64,000 bases of DNA from Candidatus Phosphoribacter hodrii (GTDB lineage Bacteria > Actinomycetota > Actinomycetes > Actinomycetales > Dermatophilaceae), in the NCBI GenBank assembly GCA_016707175.1, contig JADJIB010000003.1:186001-250000 (forward strand). Reading direction: 5' to 3'. This document shows, in pieces, positions 46,201 through 55,632 of the stretch. The notes below the pieces were generated by a model. It had not been told where the DNA came from and searched no databases. It saw nothing but the letters and a program-made list of their open reading frames with translations. The number at the start of each line of letters is the position of its first letter. Within the stretch, counting starts at the first letter, position 1. The position numbers and the translations under genes are program-made.

Positions 46201-46348
46201 GCAGGAGCGCCTCCTCAAGGTCGGCCTCCGACTGGTATGCCGTGTCGCTCGCCGGGCCGGGAACGAACTCGGCAACGACGGTGCTCTCGGCACTGACTGC
46301 GACCGGCTCGTAACGGACCGGACCGGTGGGGGTGGTGAGGTCGGTCAC
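43211..46348 (-). CDS. hsdR: type I restriction enzyme subunit R
   Basis: 1045 residues. ATP-dependent DNA translocase and nuclease subunit. N-terminal PD-(D/E)XK region with VHIELKRRG, then SF2 helicase motifs: TTGSGKTLTSFKAAQLAS (I), FDECHRSQFG (II), FTGTPIF (III), and the later motif VVNMFLTGFD...TLWVDKNL. The C-terminal domain that binds the methyltransferase follows. GTG 46348 overlaps the HEPN gene stop (GTGA). It is the last gene of the operon. Confidence 0.96.
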   Translation of the reverse strand: MTDLTTPTGPVRYEPVAVSAESTVVAEFVPGPASDTAYQSEADLEEALLRQLQEQAYAYLPITTEGQLVANLRLQLEALNGIRFSNAEWQRFFAERIASANSSIVDKTVRIHEDHVLLLARDDGSTKNVMLIDKVHIHNNRLQVVNQYEVPGPDTPGGGRYANRYDVTVLVNGLPMVHIELKRRGVDIREAFNQIDRYQRDSFWSGSGLFEYVQLFVISNGTLTKYYSNTTRRQHVDSATASRRTRTTSNTFEFTSWWADERNRPIQDLAGFTRTFFAKHTLLNLLTRYCVLTADRMLLVMRPYQVAATEQILRRIETSSTYKKWGTVGAGGYIWHTTGSGKTLTSFKAAQLASRMTGIDKVLFVVDRKDLDYQTMREYDRFEKGAANSNTSTAKLKKQLGDPEARIIITTIQKLATFVNSPANKGHTIFDGHVVIIFDECHRSQFGDMHTAITRAFKRYHLFGFTGTPIFAANAGTAGSPRLRTTEQAFGDKLHTYTIVDAITDKNVLPFRIDYVNTIHLPEHLTDKQVSAIDTEKALLAPERIKQIVAYMLDHFAQKTKRSSGYQHSVITNVEQVALGRGRVEETRRATRVRGFNAIFSTASIQAARVYYNQFGVQQQDLPQDRRLKVGLIYSYAANEAADEDFLDDEGFETEGLSADARSFLEDAIQDYNELFGTSFDTSAEKFQNYYKDLSLRLKNRELDLVIVVNMFLTGFDATTLNTLWVDKNLRAHGLIQAYSRTNRILNSVKTYGNIVSFRDLDEETNDAIALFGNKDAHGIVLLRPYADYYAEYAARVGELLAAYPLGSPIVGESAQKAFIALFGAILRLRNILTSFDDFAGQEGLTDRQVQDYTSVYLDLYADFRRVAKADKESIVDDVVFEIELVKQVEINVDYILMLVEQYRQAKGDGEDKEIRAAIARAVDSSPSLRNKKDLIEAFVVSVSATGSVDEEWEAFISARRAEELAAIVADESLKPAETQAFVDMAFRNGAVPTTGTGITKILPPASRFAGPGAGHADTKRRVLDKLTQYLDRYLGLGGLSRQGA

Positions 46349-46803
46349 GGCTCGTCCTTGGGTGGTGTGGCTGCGCTCAGGAGGGCCAGGGCTGTGCGAG
46401 CCGCCTTGTCGGCGTCAGCTGTGGAGACTGGCCGTGCCTCGTAGTGCATCTGGTTGCGGGCTCGGCGCATCCGGTCGAAGTGGCGGGCGTCGGCGTCTTG
46501 TGGTGGGGTGTCCAGGACGATCCGGAGGAAGCGGGCCAGGGCCTCGTGCTGTCCGGGACCGCTCCGAGTGCGGTAGCCATAGCGAGCCAGCAGCGCCTCA
46601 CCGACGGCGTGGGACGCGTCGTAGGCGAGGTTGTAGCGATTCTGGGGGAGCCTCACGTGGGCGACGTCGATCAGGGTGTCCTCGGCGAGGGTAAGGAAGG
46701 CGTTCGCCCGGACGTCGTCGACAGGGACCGGCTCCAGACGCCGGTCGACGATGAGGGCATCTATGGCCTTTCGCTGTTCGGCGCGCAGCCGTGGGGTCAC
46801 CAC
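46345..46803 (-). CDS. HEPN-domain protein (putative RNase toxin)
   Basis: 152 residues, nearly all helical. The HEPN signature is RRARNQMHYE (R-X4-6-H type) in the C-terminal third, preceded by NRYNLAYDASHAVGEALLARYGYR, as in minimal HEPN partners of MNT proteins. HEPN proteins are mostly metal-independent RNases; toxicity is assumed. Its start overlaps the MNT gene stop (GTG 46803 or 46800), so the pair is a HEPN/MNT toxin-antitoxin unit embedded between hsdS and hsdR. Confidence 0.8.
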   Translation of the reverse strand: MVTPRLRAEQRKAIDALIVDRRLEPVPVDDVRANAFLTLAEDTLIDVAHVRLPQNRYNLAYDASHAVGEALLARYGYRTRSGPGQHEALARFLRIVLDTPPQDADARHFDRMRRARNQMHYEARPVSTADADKAARTALALLSAATPPKDEP

Positions 46804-47378
46804 GGCAGTTCACCGAGCAACAGGACGGTGGGGCTAGTGGCGACCTGGGCGACGAAGGCGGTGCGGCTCCGGGCCTCGTCGGGACGCAGGATGGTCGCGT
46901 TGACCGGTCTGCCGATCCGGTCCTGAACTGCGTCGCAGGCGTCATGGACCGCGTCGACGTCAGGGGAGCCGACGACCATGAGGTCCACGTCCTGCGGCGG
47001 AGGGCCGGGGACGCCGGTCATTCGCGCGGCGAAGGAGCCGTAGATGAGGGCTGAGGTGATGCCCTCGATAGGGCGCAGGGCTTCGCTGAGCAGGACGCTC
47101 GGGCCGGTGGTCACGAGGAGGATCTGTCGCAGCGGGTCGACGACTGGACTGTCGGGGTTGGCGCTGATCAGGCGGGATCGCCCGACCTGGCGTTCCCGAA
47201 GAATGCCGGCGTCGAGCAGCCGCTGAGTCTCACGATGCACAGTGGCGTAGGCGACGTCGATCCGCTCCGCCAGGTCGGTGAGGCTGAGCTCGTCGCCCGT
47301 GAGCAGGAGCTCAGCGAGCAGGCGCGCCTGGCCGTCCGATCGGAAGATCGGAGCCAGGAGAGGCGCCTCCGTTCTCAT
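46797..47378 (-). CDS. HTH-MNT nucleotidyltransferase (putative antitoxin)
   Basis: 193 residues from ATG 47378. An N-terminal winged-HTH (LLTGDELSLTDLAERIDVAYATVHRETQRLLDAGIL) is joined to a minimal nucleotidyltransferase with GSFAARMTG and DVDLMVVG, the Mg-binding acidic motif. MNT enzymes can AMPylate HEPN toxins; the HTH suggests autoregulation. The start TTG 47414 would be longer, but a -35/-10 pair with 7-nt spacing to ATG 47378 argues for leaderless initiation here. Confidence 0.82.
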   Translation of the reverse strand: MRTEAPLLAPIFRSDGQARLLAELLLTGDELSLTDLAERIDVAYATVHRETQRLLDAGILRERQVGRSRLISANPDSPVVDPLRQILLVTTGPSVLLSEALRPIEGITSALIYGSFAARMTGVPGPPPQDVDLMVVGSPDVDAVHDACDAVQDRIGRPVNATILRPDEARSRTAFVAQVATSPTVLLLGELPW

Positions 47379-47385
47379 ATAGTGG

Positions 47386-47414
47386 AGGTTATTATCCGTT
47401 GAAGCGATAGTCAA
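47386..47414 (-). promoter_or_regulatory. leaderless promoter of the MNT-HEPN pair
   Basis: Minus strand: -35 TTGACT at 47414-47409, exactly 17 nt, -10 TAACCT at 47391-47386, then 7 nt to ATG 47378. This is a good sigma-70-type promoter for leaderless transcription starting at the ATG. It lies in an AT-rich patch unlike the surrounding DNA. Confidence 0.6.
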
Positions 47415-47423
47415 CGTCAGATG

Positions 47424-48007
47424 TCACGATGCCACCGGGAACGTCAGCAGCCGGTCTCTGTAGTACTCGTACTGCTTCCGCCGCGCCGCGAGCTCGCCCG
47501 GTAGGCCAGTGCTGAGGTCGCTCACCAACTCATGGAACGCATCGAGCATGTCCACCACGCGGTCCTGTTCGCGCCGAGTCGGCAGTGGGATGGGCATCCG
47601 GCCCAGACCATCGCTAGAAAGCCGCTTGACCTTGGCCCGAGAAACGATGCTCACCTTGGCATCATTGAATTCCTTCGTCTGCATGTAGTACGTGACGAAC
47701 TTCGGGTTCATGGGGCTCCGGAAGATGAAGCAGTCATCGTGAACAGCTACCCTGTGATCCCCTAGCCAGGCCAAGGCCTTACCTACGTCGAGAACGGTTT
47801 CACCGACGGCTGCAATCACCACGTCGCCGGGTTCGGCGAAGCGGAGCCGTTCTCGAAGATCGCTACGGACCTGGGTGATCGCCGTGTCAGCGGAGACGCC
47901 GTAGCGGGTGTAGATCTCGCCGTAATGAATGCTCGGGATGCCCGAGTCGATGACGTCGGCCTTGACGAACCGACGTCCCCGGATGAAGGTGCCGACCTCA
48001 CCCATGG

Positions 48008-48011
<4 letters not shown>
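47424..48011 (-). CDS. hsdS: type I specificity subunit, second half (HsdS2)
   Basis: 195 residues from GTG 48011, overlapping the stop of HsdS1 (GTGA). It holds the second target-recognition domain (MGEVGTFIRGRRFVKADVID, GIPSIHYGEIYTRYG) and the distal conserved helix with RRKQYEYYRDRLLTFPV. It lacks the N-terminal part of a normal HsdS. Present reading is separate from HsdS1 only because of the (GA)n tract; one fewer GA unit joins both into one protein of about 412 residues. Confidence 0.85.
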
Positions 48012-48660
<649 letters not shown>

Positions 48661-48664
<4 letters not shown>

Positions 48665-49578
48665 GCGAAGAAGTCCTCGTCGACCTCGACCACGGCATAC
48701 GTGTCCTTGACCTGGACGCCGACCTTGTAGCGGATCATCAGCGTCGCCAACTGCTGGCCGTCGACGAGGATGACGCGAGCCGGGACCCGGTCGGCCCATT
48801 CCACGGCGCCAGCTGTGAAAGTGCTGGTCGTGAAGAAGACCCCAGAGTCGGCCTTGCCGCTCAACGCACCAACGAAGCCTTGCAACTCCGGTCGCTGGAC
48901 CGAGTTCCCTGGTGCGTAACGCTTCGCCTGCACGTAGACCTTGCTGAGCCCGAGCACATCCTGGTCGATAACCCCGTCGATCCCCCCGTCGTTGCTGCGG
49001 CTGGTCGTGAGCCCGCGACCGCCGACACCGCCGTAACCCATGGCCAGCAGAAGTTTGACGACTGCACTCTCGAAGAAGGTCGGGTCCTGAGCGCACAACC
49101 GAGTGAGAAGCTCGGCGGCGACGTCGGCGTGGATCCGGGAGATACCCTGCTCCACCTGCTCGGTCGGGTCCAGCGGGCTCCTGTCGGCCGTCGCAGCGGC
49201 GAGGGATGGTTGCTGACGCGTGGATGCGACGTACGGCTGGATCGCCGACGTCGGGTCGCTGCCGAGGCTGTCGAGCTGCTTCTCGGTGACCCCCTCCGGG
49301 AAGGCCGCGAGGACCTCTCGGCCGGCGTCCGTGATCCGGTAGTGCCCGCGGGAAGGCTTCGCGAGCGCTCCAACTCGTGCGAGCTGGGACAACGCCCAGC
49401 CGATGCGATTGGCGAATTGCGGCTGTCCTGACCCGAGCAAGACAGCGCGATTCTCGTTGGTGAGGCCGACAAGCGCCGCAACCTGCACGTTCATCTCGCG
49501 ACGACTGCGTGTCGAGCTGTCGCTGAGGGCACTCAGGCAGGGGACCATGAACCCCTCCCAGGTCGGCATCTCAGTCAT
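48661..49578 (-). CDS. Mrr-family restriction endonuclease
   Basis: 305 residues. An N-terminal winged-helix-like Mrr_N (MPTWEGFMVPCLSALSD... HYRITDAGREVL) precedes a Mrr_cat nuclease: FESAVVKLLLAMGYGG, GGIDGVIDQDVLGLSKVYVQAKRYA (the D...QxK core), then FVGALSGKADSGVFFTTSTFTAGAVEWA. Mrr enzymes cut DNA bearing certain methylated bases. It sits between hsdM and hsdS and is coupled to both by ATGA overlaps, which is unusual for a type IV enzyme and points to a joint role. Confidence 0.9.
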
Positions 49579-51137
49579 CCCTTGTCCCCTTCGAGGTCGG
49601 CGACGATGGCGTCGATCTTCGCCCGCAACTCGGATTGCCGTGCGACGATCCGCGCGATCTCGGCATTCAACGCCTCGATGTCGACTGCCTCTGTTGTGTC
49701 CTCGGTCTCGACATAGGAGGACACTGACACGTTATAGCTATTGTCGGCGAGTGCCGAATTCTCGACCAGGCTGGCGAAATAGGGGGCTGGCTCACGGCGT
49801 ACGAAGGCGTCGAGGATCGCGGCCCGGTTGGCGTCGGTCAGTTTGTTCTTGTTGCCCACCCGGGCGAACTGGGCCGACCCGTCGATGAAAAGGACGTCGT
49901 TGCTGGCCTTGCTCTTCTTGAGCACGATGATGCAGGTCGCGATCGTCGTGCCGAAGAAGAGGTCGGGCGGCAGCTGGATGACGGCGTCGACGTAGTTGTT
50001 GTCGATGAGGTACTTGCGGATCTTCTGCTCCGCGCCCCCTCGATAGAGCACCCCGGGAAACTCGACGATAGCCGCGGTGCCGTTGACCGCTAGCCAGTGC
50101 AGCATGTGCATCGTGAAAGCGAGGTCGGCTTTGCTCTTGGGTGCGAGGACGCCGGCGGGGGCGAACCGGGGGTCGTTGATGAGCAGCTGGTCGTCCGCGC
50201 CTGCCCACCTCGTCGAATAGGGCGGGTTGGACACGATCGCCTCGAACGGCTCGTCGTCCCAGTGGGCTGGATCGATGAGGGTGTCGCCGTGGGCGATATC
50301 GAACTGCTCGAAGTTGACGTCGTGCAGGAACATGTTGATGCGGGCAAGGTTGTAGGTCGTCAGGTTGATCTCCTGACCGAAGAACCCCTGCCGCACGTTC
50401 TCCTTGCCGAGCACCTTGGCGAACTTCAGCAGGAGACTTCCCGAGCCACACGCCGGGTCGTAGACCTTGTTGACCGACGTCTTGCCGACGACCGTGATCC
50501 GGGCCAGCAGCTCGCTGACCTCCTGCGGGGTGAAGAACTCCCCGCCCGACTTGCCGGCGCTACCGGCATACATGGTCATGAGGTACTCGTAGGCGTCGCC
50601 GAAGGCGTCGATGGTGTTGTCGGCGAAGGTGCCCAGGGCGAGGTCGCCGATGGCGTTGAGGAGCTTGACGAGCTTCTCGTTGCGGCGGGCCACGGTGGGG
50701 CCGAGCTTGGCGCTGTTGACGTCGAGGTCGTCGAAGAGCCCCTTGAGGTCGCCCTCGCTGTCGGTACCGATGGCCGAGCCCTCGATGTTGGCGAAGACCC
50801 GCTCGAGCGTCTCGTTGAGATTCGGGTCGTGCGGCGCGCGCGCCCGCACGTTCGCGAAGAGCTCGCTGGGCAGGATGTAGTAACCCTTCTCTTCGACCGT
50901 GACCTCACGCCCGAACTCGGCCTGCTCGTCGGAGAAGTCGGCGTAGTCGAAGTCGCCGACGCTGGCAGCGCGCTCGAGGCCATTGATGTATGCCGTGAGG
51001 TGCTCGGAGATGAACCTGTAGAAGAGCAAGCCGAGGACGTAGCTCTTGAAGTCCCAGCCGTCGACACTCCCGCGAAGGTCGTTGGCGATCCGCCAGATCG
51101 TGCGGTGCAACTCGGCGCGCTGCTGCTCCTTGGTCAT
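49575..51137 (-). CDS. hsdM: type I restriction-modification DNA methyltransferase subunit M
   Basis: 520 residues. N-terminal HsdM domain (TIWRIANDLRGSVDGWDFKSYVLGLLFYRFISE), then SAM motif I DPACGSGSLLL and catalytic motif IV NPPY, as in N6-adenine methyltransferases. The start ATG 51137 is at MTKEQQRAEL; an earlier in-frame start at 51230 adds low-quality sequence. It is the first gene of the defence operon. About 300 nt upstream is tRNA-Pro, a common insertion site. Confidence 0.95.
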   Translation of the reverse strand: MTKEQQRAELHRTIWRIANDLRGSVDGWDFKSYVLGLLFYRFISEHLTAYINGLERAASVGDFDYADFSDEQAEFGREVTVEEKGYYILPSELFANVRARAPHDPNLNETLERVFANIEGSAIGTDSEGDLKGLFDDLDVNSAKLGPTVARRNEKLVKLLNAIGDLALGTFADNTIDAFGDAYEYLMTMYAGSAGKSGGEFFTPQEVSELLARITVVGKTSVNKVYDPACGSGSLLLKFAKVLGKENVRQGFFGQEINLTTYNLARINMFLHDVNFEQFDIAHGDTLIDPAHWDDEPFEAIVSNPPYSTRWAGADDQLLINDPRFAPAGVLAPKSKADLAFTMHMLHWLAVNGTAAIVEFPGVLYRGGAEQKIRKYLIDNNYVDAVIQLPPDLFFGTTIATCIIVLKKSKASNDVLFIDGSAQFARVGNKNKLTDANRAAILDAFVRREPAPYFASLVENSALADNSYNVSVSSYVETEDTTEAVDIEALNAEIARIVARQSELRAKIDAIVADLEGDKG

Positions 51138-51389
51138 GGCGCGATCACATGGGTAGGTCGTGGAGGGCATGGCATGGGCTGATCCTGCCTCATCGGGCGG
51201 GCTCCGTTCGTGCGGCCTCGCCGTGTGCACCGACGCCGTGAAGTTCGTGCCGAATCCTCGCTTCGGACCCCGATGGGGTTACTTGCACACGGCCACCGAG
51301 CCCGGCGGCGACCGCCGACGCTCCCGGCCGCGACGTGCCCGGGATGGCTTACTATGCCCCAGTGATGCCCGGGAGCCAGGCAAGCAAAA
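51138..51389. other. 252-nt spacer upstream of hsdM
   Basis: Between hsdM and the tRNA-Pro terminator. It must hold the promoter of the defence operon, but I see no confident -35/-10 pair and no coding signal. Confidence 0.35.
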
Positions 51390-51423
51390 GGCCCCTGACT
51401 GCGTTTCCGCAGGTCAGGGGCCC
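51390..51423 (-). terminator. rho-independent terminator of tRNA-Pro
   Basis: Minus-strand hairpin with about 14 paired positions around a GGAAAC loop, then TTTTGCTTG, immediately downstream of the tRNA-Pro 3' end (51434). Confidence 0.88.
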
Positions 51424-51433
51424 ATTCTCGCTG

Positions 51434-51507
<74 letters not shown>

Positions 51508-51768
51508 TGGCCCGCGCGACCCTGGTGGGGGTGTTACGGCACAAGGACAGAGGATAGCCGACCCGTGCGCCTGGCACCGAATCGGGTCGGTGGGCGGGCG
51601 GATCGCAGACCGGTGGGCGGGCGGCATACGGGATGACGGGCCAACCACGCGCTCCCTCGCGCCGACCACCGGTCGCCCGCCGAGAGGTGGGAATCAGCCG
51701 GTATGCCGTCCCGCGAGGCGGCAGAATGCCACCCTTCGCAGGGTGGGCACCGCCACAGGCCAAAACCC
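51508..51768. other. 261-nt spacer
   Basis: Between tRNA-Pro and the metallophosphoesterase. Contains CGGTGGGCGGGCGG twice (51588-51601 and 51611-51624), two CGGCATAC-type motifs and a terminator hairpin (51729-51746). No gene. Confidence 0.5.
51729..51746 (-). terminator. hairpin after the metallophosphoesterase gene
   Basis: Perfect 7-bp stem CCACCCT/AGGGTGG with a 4-nt loop that reads GCGA on the minus strand (a GNRA tetraloop), 23 nt past the gene's stop. No T tail. Confidence 0.55.
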
Positions 51769-52704
51769 CTAGGAGTCGCGGGGGACCAGGGTGAGCAGGC
51801 TTGCTTCGGGGCGGCAGGCGAAGCGCACGGGCGCCATCGGCGAGGTCCCGAGGCCGGCCGACACCTCGAGGTATGCCGCCCCCTGCGGCGCCTGCGCGGA
51901 CGGCGCCCCACCTGCGCCGGGCCACCACCGCGAAACGCCCTTGGCGCGCCGCGTGTCCAGGTCGCAGTTGGTCACGAGGGCGCCCCAGCCGGGCAGGCAG
52001 AGCTGCCCGCCGTGGGTGTGGCCGGCGATGACCAACCCGGCCCCGTCAGCAGTCATCGCATCGAGCACCCGCTGATAGGGCGCATGGGTCACGCCCACGG
52101 TCAGCGCGACATCGTCCGCCGCGGCCCCCGCAACAACGTCATACCGGTCGTAGTCCAGGTGCGGGTCGTCGACCCCCACGAACTCCAGGGGCACCCCAGA
52201 CACCGCCAGGCGCGTCCGCCGGTTGGTCAGGTCGTCCCACCCACCCGCAGCCAGGCCTGCCACCAGACGCTCCGTCGGCAGCCGCGACGCCTCTCCCAGC
52301 CCCCGCCGGTGGTTGCCCGTGAGATACAGCGCCGGGTTCTTCATCCGTGGCGCGAAGTAGTCGTTGGACCCCAGGACGAACACCCCAGGCACCCCGAGCA
52401 GCGGCTCGAACGCCCGCAGCAACGGCTCGATCGACCCCGGGTTGGCGATGTTGTCGCCCGTGTTGACGACAAGGTCCGGCTCGAGCCCCGCCAGCGCTCG
52501 GACCCACTCGATCTTGCGCGCCTGGGCGGGCATGAGGTGCAAGTCGGTCAGGTGCAGCACCCGCAGACTCGCGCTCCCGGGCGGCAACACCGGCAGGGTA
52601 TGCCGCCGCAAGACGAAGAGGTTGCGCTCCACCAGGCTCGCGTAGCCCACTCCCAGGACGCCCACGGCGGTGGCTCCCACAGCGGCACGAGCAAGCGGAT
52701 GCAT
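51769..52704 (-). CDS. metallophosphoesterase, Rv3683-like
   Basis: 311 residues with an N-terminal membrane anchor (PLARAAVGATAVGVLGVGYAS). Dinuclear metal motifs: DLHLMP, NTGDNIANPG, GSNDYFAP (usual GNHD is GSND), THAPYQRVLD and GHTHGGQLCLPG. Probably acts on the outer face of the membrane on a phospho-substrate of wall or lipid metabolism. The gene has the same position beside ponA2 as in mycobacteria. Confidence 0.9.
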   Translation of the reverse strand: MHPLARAAVGATAVGVLGVGYASLVERNLFVLRRHTLPVLPPGSASLRVLHLTDLHLMPAQARKIEWVRALAGLEPDLVVNTGDNIANPGSIEPLLRAFEPLLGVPGVFVLGSNDYFAPRMKNPALYLTGNHRRGLGEASRLPTERLVAGLAAGGWDDLTNRRTRLAVSGVPLEFVGVDDPHLDYDRYDVVAGAAADDVALTVGVTHAPYQRVLDAMTADGAGLVIAGHTHGGQLCLPGWGALVTNCDLDTRRAKGVSRWWPGAGGAPSAQAPQGAAYLEVSAGLGTSPMAPVRFACRPEASLLTLVPRDS

Positions 52705-52783
52705 CCGACCAGTCTCCCACGGCAGCACCCACCGGGCCGAAACGGAAGCGACGGGGCGGCATACAGGCTGGGAGACTGGACCC

Positions 52784-53242
52784 ATGAGCACCCTCAAGGA
52801 GACCCTGCACGCCGACCTCACCGAGGCGATCCGCAGCCGCAACGCGGTCGTCGCCGCGACCCTGCGGATGGCGTTGACGGCGATCTCCACCGCGGAGACG
52901 GCCGGCACGACCCACCGCGAGCTCAGCGACGACGAGGTCCTCAAGGTCCTGGTCAAGGAGGGCAAGAAACGGCGCGAGGCGTCCGCGGCATACACCGGCG
53001 CGGGGCGACCCGAGTTGGCGGCGCGCGAGGACGCGGAATTCGCGGTGCTTGAGGGCTACCTGCCGACGCAACTCACCGACGAGGAGATCGCGGCGCTCGT
53101 CGCCCAAGCGGTGGCTCAGACCGGAGCGACGGGTATGCCGCAACTCGGCATGGTCATGAAGGCTGTCCAGCCGCTCGTGGCCGGACGCGCGGACGGTGGT
53201 CGGGTCGCTGCTGCGGTCCGGGTGGCCCTGACGGCGGGCTAA
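52784..53242 (+). CDS. GatB/YqeY domain protein
   Basis: 152 residues, the entire protein being the YqeY domain (LKETLHADLTEAIRSRNAVVAATLRMALTAI, KVLVKEGKKRREASAAY, LEGYLPTQLTDEEI, MGMVMKA-like end). Relates to the tRNA-binding tail of GatB; function unclear. Its stop overlaps the convergent PBP stop in CTAA. Confidence 0.92.
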   Translation: MSTLKETLHADLTEAIRSRNAVVAATLRMALTAISTAETAGTTHRELSDDEVLKVLVKEGKKRREASAAYTGAGRPELAAREDAEFAVLEGYLPTQLTDEEIAALVAQAVAQTGATGMPQLGMVMKAVQPLVAGRADGGRVAAAVRVALTAG

Positions 53243-55632
53243 CCTGGCGGCGCTGGCTCCGGCGGTGCGGTCGGCGCCGGAGCCGGGCCCTGGGAGACGA
53301 GGATCTTGACGACCGATCCGCGCGTGGCCTGGTTCTTGGGAGTGGTTCCGACGACGGTGCCGACTCGGTAGTTCGAGTAGACCTTGACGACCGACGGCAC
53401 GAAACCGGACTGCAGGAGCAGCGCCTTGGCGTCGTCGAGGGAGCGACGCGCGATGTCGGGGATGTCGACTTTCTCGCCGTTGACGATCTGGGTGCCCGGG
53501 CTGATGAACGGCACCTTGGGCTGGCCTTCGAGGGCCCGGTCCATGATCGACTTCCAGACCGGGGCGGCGATTGTCATACCGAACAGGGCGGCATACCGAC
53601 CGGCCGAGCAGCCCTTCGTCTCGGTCATCTGGCGCATGCACAGGTCGGTGACGCGCCGGGCGTTGTTCTTGTCGTCCGGCGTCCCCACCCACACGGCCGT
53701 CGTCAGCTGCGGGGTGTAGCCAACGAACCATGTCTCGTTGTGGTTGTCCGTCGTTCCGGTCTTGCCGGCCGCCGGCCGCCCGCCCACCAGCCCCGCGTTG
53801 TCGGCCGTGCCGCCGTTGCGCAACACGCCTTCCAAGAGGCTGGTGACGCCGCGCGCGACCTCGGGATCGACGCGCTTTTCGCACGCGCTCCCCAAAGCGG
53901 GCAGCGGCAACGCCTTGCCGTCCTTGACGATCGACATCACCGGGATGGGAGGGCAGTAGACACCCTCGTTGGCGATGGTCTGATAGGTGCTGGCCATCGT
54001 CATGGGGGACGCCGACCAGGTGCCGAGGATGATCGCCGACGGGTAGGGAGGGATCTCCTTGCCGTTGCCCTGGTGCAGCCCCATCCGCCATCCGGTGTCG
54101 CGGATCTTGCACGGGTCGCCACCGAGTTGGATCGCCATCCCGACGAACGCGGTGTTGATCGACTTCGCGGTGGCCTCGGCCAGGCTGATGTCCCCTTCGG
54201 GGAAGTTGATGTCGTTACGGACGTTCCACCCGCCGCCGCCGAGGCCGCACGCTCCGTGGATCTCCTTGCTGGTGTAGTCGGCTCCCTTGCTCGGGCTGGC
54301 CGCCTTGGCAAACACGCTGCTGGTCGTGGGCCAGCCGGCTTCAAGGGCCGTCACGAGCGTGAAGATCTTGGCTGTCGACCCGAAGGAGAAGCCGATGCTG
54401 CCGCCGTAGCGGGAGTCGACCGACCAGTTGACCGCGGTCTCGCCCCGGTTGGCGGGTTTGACGCTGTAGGTCGTGTTTTGTCCGATGGCTTTCACGGCGC
54501 CGGTCTTGGTGTCGAGAATGGCAGCGGCAGACCCGATCTCCTCGTCGTTGCCGATGGGCACCTTGCGAGTGATTTCCTCGTTGGCTACGCGGGCCATCGC
54601 CGGATCGAGGGTGGTCTGGATGGTCAGACCCCCCCGGTAGATCGCCTGGACGCGCTGGGCCTCACCCCGCCCCAACACCGCGTCGAGGGAGGGGTCTTGT
54701 TTGAGCCAGGCCAGGACGTAGTCACAGAAGTAGGGGTAGTCGGAGGACTGGCAGGAGTTCTTGGCCGGGGTGACTTTGAGCATGGCCGCCAGGGGCACGG
54801 CGCGCGCGGCCTTCCACTCGGCGTCCTTGATGAGCCCGAGATCCTTCATCCGGTCCAGGACGACGTTGCGCCGAGCCAGGGACTTCTCGGGGAAGTTGAC
54901 CGGGTCACTCGTGCCGGGGTTCTGAACGATCCCGGCGAGCAATGCCGCTTCCTGCAGGTTGAGGGTCTTGGCGCCGTGCCCGAAGTAGTGCTGGGAGGCC
55001 GCCTCGACGCCGTAGGCCCGGTCACCGTAGTAGACGAGGTTGAGGTAGCCCTCGAGGATCTGGTCCTTGGTGAGGGTCTTCTCCAACTGGATGGCGTACT
55101 TGAGTTCCTGGATCTTGCGGCCGTAGTTCCGCGCGGTGGCGGCCGCCGCCCCAGCCTTGTCGCCCGCTCGCAGGGCGTTCTCCTGCAGCGTGATCTTGAC
55201 GTACTGCTGGGTGAGGGTCGACCCACCGCCGGTCAACTCACCGGTGGCCTGGTTGGAGATGAAGGCGCGCAGGATGCCTTGCAGGTCGGCGCCGCCGTGC
55301 TCGTAGAAGCGGTGGTCCTCGATGGCGACCTGGGCCGTCCGCATGACCGACGCGATCTCATTCAGCGGCACGATGACGCGGTTCTCGTCGTACGGAGTCG
55401 CGATCTTCGTGCCGTCGGCGGCGAGGATGACCGACTGTTCAGCCAGCGGCGAGGTTGTGAAGTTGTCCGGGAGAGAGTCGAAGAGGTCAACGACGGTGCG
55501 GACCGACCCCCCGATCGCACCGACCGCGGGCAAGAACAGCCCCGCCGACAGAAAGCCGGTGATGACTGCGGCCGCGAGGAACGCCCCGAGGAGGCTGACC
55601 ACGCCGCCCACGTTCGTCGTTCGTCCAGACAT
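53239..55632 (-). CDS. ponA2: bifunctional penicillin-binding protein with PASTA domain (PonA2-like)
   Basis: 797 residues. Class A PBP that polymerises and crosslinks peptidoglycan outside the membrane. One N-terminal membrane helix (about 10-38), GT51 domain with catalytic E105 in EDHRFYEHGG, transpeptidase with S419-TAK (SxxK), SIN (about 491) and KTG in AGKTGTTDNHN (about 622), and a C-terminal PASTA domain (PDIARRSLDDAKALLLQSGF) plus a Pro-rich tail. Divergent from whiB4, as in mycobacteria. Confidence 0.93.
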   Translation of the reverse strand: MSGRTTNVGGVVSLLGAFLAAAVITGFLSAGLFLPAVGAIGGSVRTVVDLFDSLPDNFTTSPLAEQSVILAADGTKIATPYDENRVIVPLNEIASVMRTAQVAIEDHRFYEHGGADLQGILRAFISNQATGELTGGGSTLTQQYVKITLQENALRAGDKAGAAAATARNYGRKIQELKYAIQLEKTLTKDQILEGYLNLVYYGDRAYGVEAASQHYFGHGAKTLNLQEAALLAGIVQNPGTSDPVNFPEKSLARRNVVLDRMKDLGLIKDAEWKAARAVPLAAMLKVTPAKNSCQSSDYPYFCDYVLAWLKQDPSLDAVLGRGEAQRVQAIYRGGLTIQTTLDPAMARVANEEITRKVPIGNDEEIGSAAAILDTKTGAVKAIGQNTTYSVKPANRGETAVNWSVDSRYGGSIGFSFGSTAKIFTLVTALEAGWPTTSSVFAKAASPSKGADYTSKEIHGACGLGGGGWNVRNDINFPEGDISLAEATAKSINTAFVGMAIQLGGDPCKIRDTGWRMGLHQGNGKEIPPYPSAIILGTWSASPMTMASTYQTIANEGVYCPPIPVMSIVKDGKALPLPALGSACEKRVDPEVARGVTSLLEGVLRNGGTADNAGLVGGRPAAGKTGTTDNHNETWFVGYTPQLTTAVWVGTPDDKNNARRVTDLCMRQMTETKGCSAGRYAALFGMTIAAPVWKSIMDRALEGQPKVPFISPGTQIVNGEKVDIPDIARRSLDDAKALLLQSGFVPSVVKVYSNYRVGTVVGTTPKNQATRGSVVKILVSQGPAPAPTAPPEPAPPG

